A DNA stretch of 12,291 nt from an uncultured Lachnospiraceae bacterium (lineage in GTDB: Bacteria; Bacillota; Clostridia; Lachnospirales; Lachnospiraceae), in NCBI GenBank assembly GCA_905201915.1, contig CAJKQE010000067.1, positions 1-12,291 of the forward strand. Reading direction: 5' to 3'. How positions within the stretch are numbered: position 1 is the first letter of the stretch; every line of letters begins with the position of its first letter. The position numbers and the translations under genes are program-made. The notes under the pieces were generated by a model that searched no databases, was not told the origin of the DNA, and was given only the letters and a program-made list of their open reading frames with translations. Below, piece after piece: positions 1 through 6,851 of the stretch.

Positions 1-1327
1 CTGGTCCTAAAATATCTTCTACATAAGATGGGAAGATAAATCCTTCACTTGTATCTTCACCGTTCTTAGCAATATCTTTTGCACCTGCATCAAATACAGC
101 TTTCATAAATGCATTACCATAGTCAAAGAAGTATGCGCCTCTTTCTACTAAAGTCTTAATTAAGTGGTAATGTTTAATCAAGGACTGGTCTACCAGTTCA
201 CAGAATTTTTCTTTATCATTAGCTAACATTTCTGTTCTCTCTTCAAAAGTTAATCCCTGTGGACAGTAACCACCGTCATAAGGAACGTGACAAGATGTCT
301 GGTCAGACAGTAATTCAATTTTCACATCATGATCTACTGCATACTGAAGTAAATCTACAATATTTCCGTGGTATGCAATGGAAATTGTTTCTTTCTTATC
401 CATGTATTCCTGAGCAACTTTAAATGCTTCAGCAGCATCGTCAATTACCAGACTTACCCAACCCTGATCATGTCTTGTTTTAATTCTGGAGTAGTCAACT
501 TCAGCAACAATACCTACACCGCCTGCGATTTCAATAGCTTTTGGCTGAGCGCCACTCATACCGCCAAGACCACTTGTTACGAATAAGTGTCCTGCTAAAT
601 CTCCGTCCTGAGGAACTCCTAAGAATTTACGTCCAGCATTAAGAATTGTATTAAATGTACCATGTACAATACCCTGTGGTCCGATATACATCCATCCGCC
701 GGCTGTCATCTGTCCATAAGAAGAGCATCCCATAGCTGTTGCTTTTGCCCAATCTTCTGGATTATCAAACATACCAATCATAAGACCATTTGTCACAATA
801 ACTCTTGGACTTGTTTCATGAGATTTGAAAAGACCCATTGGATGACCGCTCATCATAACTAATGTGTGATGATGTGTCAGTTTTTCAAGATATTTTTTAA
901 TCAGCTGATACTGCATCCAGTTCTGACAAACCTGTCCAGTTTCACCGTATGTAACCAGTTCGTAAGGATAAAGAGCAACTTCATGATCCAAGTTATTATC
1001 AATCATAACCTGGAAAGCTTTACCTTCTACACATTCACCTTTATACTCATCGATTGGTTTTCCATAAATTCTTTCTTTTGGCATAAAACGATATCCATAG
1101 ATACGTCCATGTGTTAATAATTCGTCCAGGAATTCCGGTGCCAACTGTTCATGCAGTTCTTCAGGTACATATCTCAAGGCATTGGCTACTGCCAATTTGA
1201 TTTCTCTTTTATTTAATGTCAATTCTCTTTTCGGAGCTCTTCTGACACCTTCTTTAAATGTTGGATACTCCGGTAATACCGCGTCTAATTTAATTACCAT
1301 TGCATTTCCGATCTCTGCATTGTTCAT
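1..1327 (-). CDS. hutU: Urocanate hydratase, C-terminal part beyond window
   Basis: Urocanate hydratase (urocanase) converts urocanate to 4-imidazolone-5-propionate, the second step of histidine breakdown, in the cytoplasm with tightly bound NAD+. The reading frame is open from ATG at 1327 to the left edge, giving 442 residues of a family of roughly 550-680, so the C-terminal end lies outside. Family signatures I can read: TGQVCQNWMQY (about 130-140), SGHPMGLF (160-167), GQMTAGGWMYIGPQGIVHGT (205-224), the glycine-rich NAD-binding stretch FVTSGLGGMSGAQPKA (249-264), and DQTSCHVPYDGGYCPQG further on. The start is fixed by AAAGGAG about 8 bases upstream. It lies 195 bases downstream of hutD on the same strand but is separated from it by a terminator and has its own promoter with a large inverted repeat, so it is probably regulated separately. 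Confidence 0.95.
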   Translation of the reverse strand, partial: MNNAEIGNAMVIKLDAVLPEYPTFKEGVRRAPKRELTLNKREIKLAVANALRYVPEELHEQLAPEFLDELLTHGRIYGYRFMPKERIYGKPIDEYKGECVEGKAFQVMIDNNLDHEVALYPYELVTYGETGQVCQNWMQYQLIKKYLEKLTHHHTLVMMSGHPMGLFKSHETSPRVIVTNGLMIGMFDNPEDWAKATAMGCSSYGQMTAGGWMYIGPQGIVHGTFNTILNAGRKFLGVPQDGDLAGHLFVTSGLGGMSGAQPKAIEIAGGVGIVAEVDYSRIKTRHDQGWVSLVIDDAAEAFKVAQEYMDKKETISIAYHGNIVDLLQYAVDHDVKIELLSDQTSCHVPYDGGYCPQGLTFEERTEMLANDKEKFCELVDQSLIKHYHLIKTLVERGAYFFDYGNAFMKAVFDAGAKDIAKNGEDTSEGFIFPSYVEDILGP

Positions 1328-1355
1328 TTCGCATCTCTCCTTTGCTTTTTTTACG

Positions 1356-1361
1356 ATTGTA
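1356..1361 (-). promoter_or_regulatory. hutU extended -10 promoter element
   Basis: On the minus strand TACAAT is preceded by TGA, giving an extended -10 (TGnTACAAT). The -35 position 17 bases upstream reads CGTTTT, a poor match, which fits a promoter needing an activator or blocked by a repressor. Predicted transcription start is about 1349, some 22 bases before the hutU ATG. Confidence 0.5.
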
Positions 1362-1373
1362 TCACTATTACAG

Positions 1374-1417
1374 TCTAAAAAACGTCTATTTTTCACTTAT
1401 TCTCTTGACGTTTTAGA
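1374..1417. promoter_or_regulatory. Inverted repeat over hutU promoter, candidate operator
   Basis: TCTAAAAAACGTC (1374-1386) faces GACGTTTTAGA (1407-1417). The arms are complementary apart from two extra adenines in one arm. They are about 20 bases apart and cover the -35 region and the area upstream of the hutU -10 element. Position and dyad symmetry fit a binding site for a dimeric or tetrameric regulator of histidine use. The regulator itself is not in the window. Confidence 0.4.
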
Positions 1418-1480
1418 TTTTTTTTAGATATTTTAACGAATTTACACCTTTCATTCTGGTATGGTAAAGTAAAAATGCAC

Positions 1481-1510
1481 TAAAGAAAGGCACCAGTTTC
1501 TACTGGCGCC
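1481..1510 (-). terminator. Intrinsic terminator of hutD
   Basis: On the minus strand GGCGCCAGT, loop AGAA and ACTGGTGCC form a 9-bp stem with one G-U pair, followed by TTTCTTT. The G-U pair is stable only in the minus-strand transcript, so orientation is clear. It lies 12 bases past the hutD stop and upstream of the hutU promoter. Confidence 0.8.
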
Positions 1511-1522
1511 CCTGATTTTTTA

Positions 1523-2101
1523 TTAAATTCTAACTCTGCAAATCCCTATTCCGCTTTCTTCCGTATCCTTTCCCAGAACCTTTACTTTATCTTCCCATTC
1601 CTCACAGATAAAAAGTTCTCCTGCTTCTACAATCTTTTCTTCTATCTGAACACAGCCTGTTTTCACATAAACCGCCAAAAGATTTTCCCCTTCTTTCGGC
1701 TCTAAAATCAACGCTTCCTCTCCTTTCAATTCTTTTGCCTGCATCTCTCCATCTGCACCGTTTTTCAACATGAGATTAAAATCCACCACTTTCCCATAAC
1801 TAACGGTAGAGTCTCCTCCATCAAAACAATCTACCTCATAAGGTTTCAAAATGACTTCTTTCTCCCCTCCATGTACCATTTTCAATTCTCCGGAAAAAAT
1901 ACTTAAATATCGTTTCACCCCTGGTAAGGAAGTAAAATCCGATTTTTCAACCTCTACTGTAGCACTGCTAATACGACATTTAAAATTCCCTTCTCGATAT
2001 ACTGCCTGAGGTGGATAAATATAAAGCTCTGTTGTGCTTCCTCCAGACCATTTTGAAGTTACAAAATCTTCTGCTTTTTTCAATATCATTTTATTGCTCA
2101 T
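1523..2101 (-). CDS. hutD: HutD family protein
   Basis: A 192-residue HutD-family protein, a cupin-like bicupin fold of small accessory proteins found with histidine utilisation genes. In Pseudomonas fluorescens HutD has been described as a limiter of hut expression; no catalytic role is established. Recognisable features are W-SGGSTTELYIYPP (18-31), the FKCRISSATVE strand (40-50), and DFTSLPGVKRYLSIFSG (55-71), which matches the family pattern of a serine/alanine strand followed by F-x-x-x-P-G. The frame can be extended to a TTG at 2158, but that TTG is the -35 box of a good promoter. The ATG at 2101, preceded by AGGGG, is therefore the start, and it also gives the usual family length. Neighbours are hutU downstream and citC divergent upstream. 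Confidence 0.85.
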   Translation of the reverse strand: MSNKMILKKAEDFVTSKWSGGSTTELYIYPPQAVYREGNFKCRISSATVEVEKSDFTSLPGVKRYLSIFSGELKMVHGGEKEVILKPYEVDCFDGGDSTVSYGKVVDFNLMLKNGADGEMQAKELKGEEALILEPKEGENLLAVYVKTGCVQIEEKIVEAGELFICEEWEDKVKVLGKDTEESGIGICRVRI

Positions 2102-2129
2102 GCTTTTTCCCCTATTCTTTTTTATTTTC

Positions 2130-2158
2130 ATACTAGCAAAAATTATTTTCTTCGTCAA
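2130..2158 (-). promoter_or_regulatory. hutD sigma-A promoter
   Basis: On the minus strand TTGACG (2158-2153), a 17-base spacer and TAGTAT (2135-2130) are present. TGC immediately precedes the -10, making it extended. Predicted transcription start is near 2123, leaving a leader of about 22 bases before ATG 2101. It overlaps the would-be N-terminal extension of the hutD frame and so settles the start codon. Confidence 0.7.
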
Positions 2159-2183
2159 TAAACTACCCCTATTACATTTTTCA

Positions 2184-2192
2184 TGTTAGAAT
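2184..2192 (+). promoter_or_regulatory. Candidate citC promoter (extended -10)
   Basis: TGTTAGAAT reads as an extended -10 element 32 bases before the citC ATG. The -35 position is poor (TACCCC). An alternative is TTACAT (2172-2177), 18 bases, CATAAT (2196-2201). Either way it is back-to-back with the hutD promoter. Confidence 0.35.
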
Positions 2193-2223
2193 ATTCATAA
2201 TATGTTTCAGAAAGGAGCTCATT

Positions 2224-3276
2224 ATGGCTACGGAACAATTTTATTTAGAAGAAGGTTTTCCCTTTCATTCACGAAAATTAGAACAAATGAAAGATTTTTT
2301 AAAAGGATTTGATTTAACTTATGACTCCCAAATTCAATATTCGGTATTCTTAAAAACAGCTTCCGGAAAATTGGCCGGCTGTGGTTCACGCCACGAAAAC
2401 ACATTAAAATGTATTGCAATAAATCCAGATTTTCAAGGCGAAGGCTGTTTACAGATTATTATTACACAACTGATCAAAAATGCTTTTGAACAGGGAATTT
2501 CTCACTTATTTCTATTTACCAAACCAATGTATAAGCAAATGTTTTCCGATATGGGATTTTACTCCATTACTGAAACCTCTGATATGCTTCTTATGGAAAA
2601 CCGAAAAGACGGCATCCGCCAATATCTCAAGGAAGAAACAAAAAATATCCCTGACTGTACAGATTGCTCCATCGGTTCTATTGTAATGAATGCAAATCCA
2701 TTTACTAACGGACATAAATATTTGGTAGAAACAGCAGCAAAATCCTGTGATTATCTCCACGTCTTTGTCTTATCCACAGACTCCTCTGAGTTTCCTTCAG
2801 ATATTCGTCTGGAACTGGTAAAACAGGGATGTGCCCATTTATCCAATGTATCTGTCCACGGAAGTTCTGATTATCTTATTTCCCATGCAACTTTTCCTGA
2901 TTATTTCTTAAAGGATAAAGCGACTGCTACGGAAAAAGCTGCTGTTTTAGACTTGCAAATTTTTGGTAGTTATTTCAAAGAAGCTTTTCACATTACCCAC
3001 CGTTTTGTAGGAGAAGAACCCTTCTCCTTAATCACAAGAACCTACAATGAACAGATGAAAAAAATTCTTCCTTCTTTTGACATAATCATGACAGAAATTC
3101 CACGATGCAAAAAAAATAACACGGTTATTAGTGCTACCTTTGTGCGTCAAAAGTTTCTGGAAGGAGATTTTTTGCTTTTAAAAGATTTTGTACCGAAAAC
3201 CACTTATGATTTTCTTATTTCACCTAAAGGCAGTGAACTACGAAATCAACTTCTCACTACAGGAGCAACATTATGA
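2224..3276 (+). CDS. citC: [Citrate [pro-3S]-lyase] ligase CitC
   Basis: CitC activates citrate lyase: using acetate and ATP it acetylates the thiol of the 2'-(5''-phosphoribosyl)-3'-dephospho-CoA group on the lyase acyl carrier subunit. The 350-residue product has the full family layout. An N-terminal GNAT-like domain (about 3-125, with INPDFQGEG at 66-74 in the acetyl-CoA loop position) is followed by a nucleotidyltransferase domain starting at MNANPFTNGHKYL (155-167), whose TNGH (161-164) is the adenylate-binding T/HxGH motif. ISATFVR (302-308) is the ISTS-x-VR-like second nucleotide motif. ATG 2224 follows AAAGGAG. The stop overlaps the next ATG by ATGA, so it is translationally coupled to the CitX-CitG fusion. 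The lyase subunit genes are absent here; the substrate enzyme could equally be a citramalate lyase. Confidence 0.92.
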   Translation: MATEQFYLEEGFPFHSRKLEQMKDFLKGFDLTYDSQIQYSVFLKTASGKLAGCGSRHENTLKCIAINPDFQGEGCLQIIITQLIKNAFEQGISHLFLFTKPMYKQMFSDMGFYSITETSDMLLMENRKDGIRQYLKEETKNIPDCTDCSIGSIVMNANPFTNGHKYLVETAAKSCDYLHVFVLSTDSSEFPSDIRLELVKQGCAHLSNVSVHGSSDYLISHATFPDYFLKDKATATEKAAVLDLQIFGSYFKEAFHITHRFVGEEPFSLITRTYNEQMKKILPSFDIIMTEIPRCKKNNTVISATFVRQKFLEGDFLLLKDFVPKTTYDFLISPKGSELRNQLLTTGATL

Positions 3277-4685
3277 AACATGAACTATGGACTTCAGGCA
3301 ACTGTGTTTCCCTAGAAGAAATACTAAATGCAAGAGAAAATCGTGTAAAAATACAGCAAAAAATGTTACAGAAAGCACCAACTTGTCTTTTAAGCTTTAC
3401 CCTAAATATTCCCGGTCCTGTAAAGGTTTTCCCTTATACAAAATGGGCTTATGAAGTGGGTTCTTCTATTATTTCAAAAGGTGTTTCACTTTTAAATGGA
3501 GATGTTTTGGAACAATTTGAAGCGAAAAACGAAACTGGATGGGAAGGATTTTTTGCTTTAAATCTTCCTCCCGAAGAGATTAAAACTTACCTTTTAGAAC
3601 AAGAAGAATATCATCCTTTAGGGCGTCTTTTTGACTTTGATGTGTTACGCACTGACGGCAGTAAATTATCACGTCAGGAACTGGGCTTTCCTGAAAGAAC
3701 CTGTCTCCTATGTGGTAATCCTGCCTTTCTTTGCGGACGTTCCAGAACACATAGTGCACAAGAACTTCTTGCAAAAGAGATTGAACTTATGGAGAACTTT
3801 TTTATTTCTCGACTTTCTAATCACATTGGTTTATTAATGCAGAAAGCTCTTTTTTATGAGGTAAATACTTCTTTAAAACCAGGTTTAGTAGATAGGCTGC
3901 ATAATGGTTCTCACAAAGATATGGGGCTTTCTACCTTCATAAACAGCGCTTACAGTCTCAGTGATTACTTCTGCCAATGTGTAAAAGAAGGACTATCTTG
4001 TGACTGCTCTAAAAAGGACTTGCCACTGTTGTTTCAAAAGCTTCGAAGTATTGGAAAACAGGCAGAAAAAACCATGCTTTTCGCTACGCAAGGAATAAAC
4101 ACTCACAAGGGAATTATCTTTTCCGGCGGAATTTTGTGCGGTGCTATCGGCTATTATATTTCAACAAACAGTAGGGATATTTCTTCTGAAAACTTCCTGT
4201 CTTCTCTGTCAGAGATATGCCGTTATATGCTTCCTGCACTTTTAAATGATTACCTTACTTTAACACAAAATACTGCCAAAACAAATGGTGAGAAGCTTTA
4301 TCTGGAATATAAAATCACAGGCATTCGAGGTGAAGCAAAAGAAGGATTTCCTCATCTTTTCAATACAGGATTTCCTCTTTTTCAAGCTGTTTTAAAAGAG
4401 GACTTTACTCTGTGGCAAGCAGGACTGATAACACTTTTACACTACATTGCCTACACAGAAGATACCAATCTCATTATCCGTTCTGATTATCAGCTTGCCT
4501 GCAAGATACAGAAGGATTTACAAAAATTTCTGAATCATGCTACTTATGAAGAACAGCTTTCCATACTTCCAAAACTAGATTATTTCTTTGTTTCCCAAAA
4601 CATCAGTCCCGGTGGAAGTGCAGATATGCTGGCATTGACTTACTTTTTATACTTTATACAGAATATTCCTTGCCCATTTTTATAA
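3273..4685 (+). CDS. citXG: CitX-CitG fusion: holo-ACP synthase / triphosphoribosyl-dephospho-CoA synthase
   Basis: A two-domain maturation enzyme for the citrate lyase family. The C-terminal CitG domain makes 2'-(5''-triphosphoribosyl)-3'-dephospho-CoA from ATP and dephospho-CoA. The N-terminal CitX domain transfers the phosphoribosyl-dephospho-CoA group to a serine of the apo acyl carrier subunit. CitX occupies about 1-175, with HPLGRLFDFDV (114-124) and CLLCGNPAFLCGRSRTH (144-160). CitG occupies about 185-470, with EVNTSLKPGLVDRLHNGSHK (196-215), GINTHKGIIFSGG (274-286), GIRGEAKEGFP (350-360) and PGGSADMLA (446-454). The 470-residue length equals CitX plus CitG, and such fusions are known in other bacteria. 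The ATG overlaps the citC stop as ATGA and is preceded by AGGAG. The gene ends 18 bases before a bidirectional terminator. Confidence 0.92.
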   Translation: MKHELWTSGNCVSLEEILNARENRVKIQQKMLQKAPTCLLSFTLNIPGPVKVFPYTKWAYEVGSSIISKGVSLLNGDVLEQFEAKNETGWEGFFALNLPPEEIKTYLLEQEEYHPLGRLFDFDVLRTDGSKLSRQELGFPERTCLLCGNPAFLCGRSRTHSAQELLAKEIELMENFFISRLSNHIGLLMQKALFYEVNTSLKPGLVDRLHNGSHKDMGLSTFINSAYSLSDYFCQCVKEGLSCDCSKKDLPLLFQKLRSIGKQAEKTMLFATQGINTHKGIIFSGGILCGAIGYYISTNSRDISSENFLSSLSEICRYMLPALLNDYLTLTQNTAKTNGEKLYLEYKITGIRGEAKEGFPHLFNTGFPLFQAVLKEDFTLWQAGLITLLHYIAYTEDTNLIIRSDYQLACKIQKDLQKFLNHATYEEQLSILPKLDYFFVSQNISPGGSADMLALTYFLYFIQNIPCPFL

Positions 4686-4703
4686 TATATTTTCGACCAT
4701 AGA

Positions 4704-4762
4704 AAAAGCTATTGCATGAACACATCCGAAAAAAATATTTCTCTGTTCATACAATAGCTTTT
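4704..4762. terminator. Bidirectional terminator between citXG and DUF445 gene
   Basis: Two 19-base arms (4704-4722 and 4744-4762) are complementary except at one position (A-C or G-U depending on strand). The loop is 21 bases. The arms begin with AAAAG and end with CTTTT, so each strand places a T-run at the base of the stem. The two flanking genes converge here, with stops at 4685 and 4764. Confidence 0.8.
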
Positions 4763-4763
4763 C

Positions 4764-5663
4764 TTAAATCCAAATATTTAAAAGTCCCAATATAAAACCT
4801 ATCACAGCCCCTAAACTGACCACTGCGTTAAGTTCTTTTTTCATAATTCCAAGCAGTAAATTTTCCAACTCCAGAACATCCATTGCATTAATTTTTTCCT
4901 CTACAATTTCTGCAACATGAAACTTTTCTGCCAATTCTTCTGCTTTTTCATTTACAAATTTCACATAAATATTTTCTATAATCTGACGGAATTTTTTATC
5001 ACTTACAGGAAAAATTTCTACCCACTGAGCCACTGATTTATTTTCTGCCGCAGCCAGCTGTGCAACTACTGCTGGTCTTATTTTTTCTTCCCCGTTTTCT
5101 TTAATATATTCATCTACCTTATTTCCAATAGGTGTTGCTACTGATTGGATTAAATCATCATTCAGGAACATAGAAAGCATCCCGCCTTTAAACTTTTCTT
5201 TTATTTCTTTTGTTCCTTCTTCTACAATAATTGCTCCAACATCCAGATTTTCAACGCCTTCTGTAATCTTTTCTGTAATGTAGTCTTCCAACTTATCACG
5301 CATAAGATCATATTCTTCCTGCCCTGTATATTGTGACAGAAATTCCTCTAAAGATGCCTCTGTATCTTTTAATTTTTCTATCTTCTGTAACACGGCATCT
5401 ACTACTGCGTTTTTAATATCTTCGGATAAAAGCATCTTTTCAAAATCCTCTTTTGTAAGAAGATGCTCTCCTACTGCCTGACCTAAAGCTCTCGCCATTC
5501 TTCCCTGTCCTTTGGGAATAATTCCCGGTGTAAAAGGCAATGTTTTGTTTCCGATTTTCACCGGTTTTAAAGGACGGAATAGCATCTTAACCGCAATATA
5601 GTTGGTGCAATAACCTATAACAGCTCCAATAGCAGGTCCCGCAATTATCTCTAGTATTGTCAT
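4764..5663 (-). CDS. DUF445 family membrane protein
   Basis: A 299-residue DUF445-domain protein (the family of Bacillus YheB, which is somewhat longer); biochemical function unknown. The N-terminus is a membrane segment running into the family signature GAVIGYCTNYIAVKMLFRP (13-31), then PFTPGIIPKGQGRMA (43-57). A long charged, mostly helical middle (about 60-270) includes several predicted amphipathic or coiled stretches. A second hydrophobic segment, AVVSLGAVIGFILGLLNIWI, closes the protein. The topology suggests a protein anchored at both ends with a soluble or membrane-associated middle. ATG 5663 follows AAGGAAG. It is the last gene of the four-gene operon, 22 bases after the polytopic membrane protein, and ends at the bidirectional terminator. 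Confidence 0.85.
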   Translation of the reverse strand: MTILEIIAGPAIGAVIGYCTNYIAVKMLFRPLKPVKIGNKTLPFTPGIIPKGQGRMARALGQAVGEHLLTKEDFEKMLLSEDIKNAVVDAVLQKIEKLKDTEASLEEFLSQYTGQEEYDLMRDKLEDYITEKITEGVENLDVGAIIVEEGTKEIKEKFKGGMLSMFLNDDLIQSVATPIGNKVDEYIKENGEEKIRPAVVAQLAAAENKSVAQWVEIFPVSDKKFRQIIENIYVKFVNEKAEELAEKFHVAEIVEEKINAMDVLELENLLLGIMKKELNAVVSLGAVIGFILGLLNIWI

Positions 5664-5685
5664 TTACATTCTTCCTTTTCCACTG

Positions 5686-6222
5686 TTATTTTCCAAAAAT
5701 TCTTACTCGTACCTGTCCCCACATACGAATTAAAAAATACTCATAAGTTTTATCGTAAATAAACAAAGCAATCTGCCCTGCAATTATCAATATAAAAAGC
5801 ATAGTATCCGGTATTTCTCCTGCAAAGAGAAGTTTTGGGAACAAAAACAATACAGGTAAATACATCATATTAAAAATGACAAATTTGCCAATTTGAAAAA
5901 TCAGCTTTCTTTTTGCCCACTGAGGATGTTTTCCGAGATAATACCACAAAAATTCAATTCCCAGAACGTAAATTCCCATCATTGCATAAGTAATACAATA
6001 TAATTTCTGTGGCGCTAACAAAACTCCCAGTACCAGGCAGCCTATAAAGTAAGCTGCTCCATAGCGCAATCCAAATTCGCGTATAATAATTCCAACAAAG
6101 AACGCTGCTGCCGCTAAGAAAAATAATGTATTAAAATCTAAAATCCCGCTTAAAATAATAAATATTACAGCCAGAGCCATTAAAAGGCCTGATACTGCCA
6201 TTTTTTTCGCATTTACATGCAT
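5686..6222 (-). CDS. Polytopic membrane protein of unknown function
   Basis: I do not recognise the family. The product from ATG 6222 has 178 residues and five or six hydrophobic segments (about 8-27, 31-50, 54-71, 76-96, 109-131 and 141-157), short loops and a basic C-terminus (VRVRIFGK). Overall it resembles small integral membrane proteins such as ECF-transporter S components in size and hydropathy, but I see no diagnostic motif. The frame extends to an ATG at 6246, but GGGAGG lies 12 bases upstream of ATG 6222 and no good site precedes 6246, so I chose 6222. This start overlaps the end of the J-domain gene by 10 bases, indicating coupled translation and a shared function. Confidence 0.75.
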   Translation of the reverse strand: MHVNAKKMAVSGLLMALAVIFIILSGILDFNTLFFLAAAAFFVGIIIREFGLRYGAAYFIGCLVLGVLLAPQKLYCITYAMMGIYVLGIEFLWYYLGKHPQWAKRKLIFQIGKFVIFNMMYLPVLFLFPKLLFAGEIPDTMLFILIIAGQIALFIYDKTYEYFLIRMWGQVRVRIFGK

Positions 6223-6851
6223 GAACACAAATCGCCTCCCATGCATTCACAAAGACTGTCCGCACACCAGAGGTCACAGCAGGCATTTCCTGTACCGCAG
6301 GTGCTGCCTCCTCCATTTGCATAAGGATAACCACCGCCTTGATAACGATTGCTGTTCCACTGCAGTCTGTTTACAAGGTTACTGTATTCCGGATTTCCCG
6401 GTTCCATACTCTGTGCCTGACGCGCCATATTCAAAGCATTTACATTATTTCCCATACCCATATTTGCACAAGCACTGAGGTAATACCACTGTGCATTTCG
6501 ATTTTGGATTCTGGACAATACATTCAATGCCTGCTGATATTGACGACCATTGATATAATTGTAAGCTGCCTGATACTGCATGTCATCCTGACTTGTTGCA
6601 TTATGATTGTAAGTAGACTGTTGGTTCTGATAACCGCCGTATCCACTTTGATATCCTCCGTCTCTCTCTTTCATAATCTGATCATAAGCTTCCTGTACTT
6701 CCTTAAACTTTTCTTCTGCCAAATCAGATAACGGATTATCTACATAAGAATCCGGGTGATACTTTCTACTCATATCACGATATGCTCGTTTAATCTCATC
6801 ATTTGAGGCGTTTGGTGATACGCCTAAGATTTCATAAGGATTATTTACCAT
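6213..6851 (-). CDS. J-domain protein with TPR-like region and cysteine-rich tail
   Basis: A 212-residue DnaJ-like co-chaperone, though not DnaJ itself. The J domain is at 3-60 (YEILGVSPNASNDEIKRAYR, and HPD at 32-34, the motif that stimulates Hsp70 ATPase). It is followed by a Gly/Gln/Tyr/Asn-rich linker (65-90), a helical TPR-like stretch (92-165, with QAAYNYINGRQYQQALNVL and ARQAQSMEPGNPEY), a Gly-rich spacer, and a tail with eight cysteines in the last 28 residues (185, 191, 192, 196, 201, 203, 209, 211), ending CSCM. The zinc-finger and client-binding domains of classical DnaJ are missing. The frame opens further upstream to 6911, but ATG 6851 is preceded by AGGAG and starts at the J domain. 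It overlaps the DUF5685 gene by 11 bases and the membrane-protein gene by 10. Confidence 0.88.
   Translation of the reverse strand: MVNNPYEILGVSPNASNDEIKRAYRDMSRKYHPDSYVDNPLSDLAEEKFKEVQEAYDQIMKERDGGYQSGYGGYQNQQSTYNHNATSQDDMQYQAAYNYINGRQYQQALNVLSRIQNRNAQWYYLSACANMGMGNNVNALNMARQAQSMEPGNPEYSNLVNRLQWNSNRYQGGGYPYANGGGSTCGTGNACCDLWCADSLCECMGGDLCSCM

Noticed and set aside
368..1427. Small plus-strand open frames across the hutU region
   Set aside because: They are antisense to a clear urocanase frame, lack ribosome binding sites and encode compositionally biased peptides.
2102..2158. Longer hutD start at TTG 2158 (211 residues)
   Set aside because: That TTG is the first half of the TTGACG -35 box, with a good -10 17 bases on. 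The extra residues are not HutD-like, and ATG 2101 gives the normal family start.
2109..2173. Repeat of CCCCTATT on either side of the hutD promoter as a possible operator pair
   Set aside because: One copy is simply the hutD ribosome binding site. An 8-base match at this distance is weak and has no dyad symmetry.
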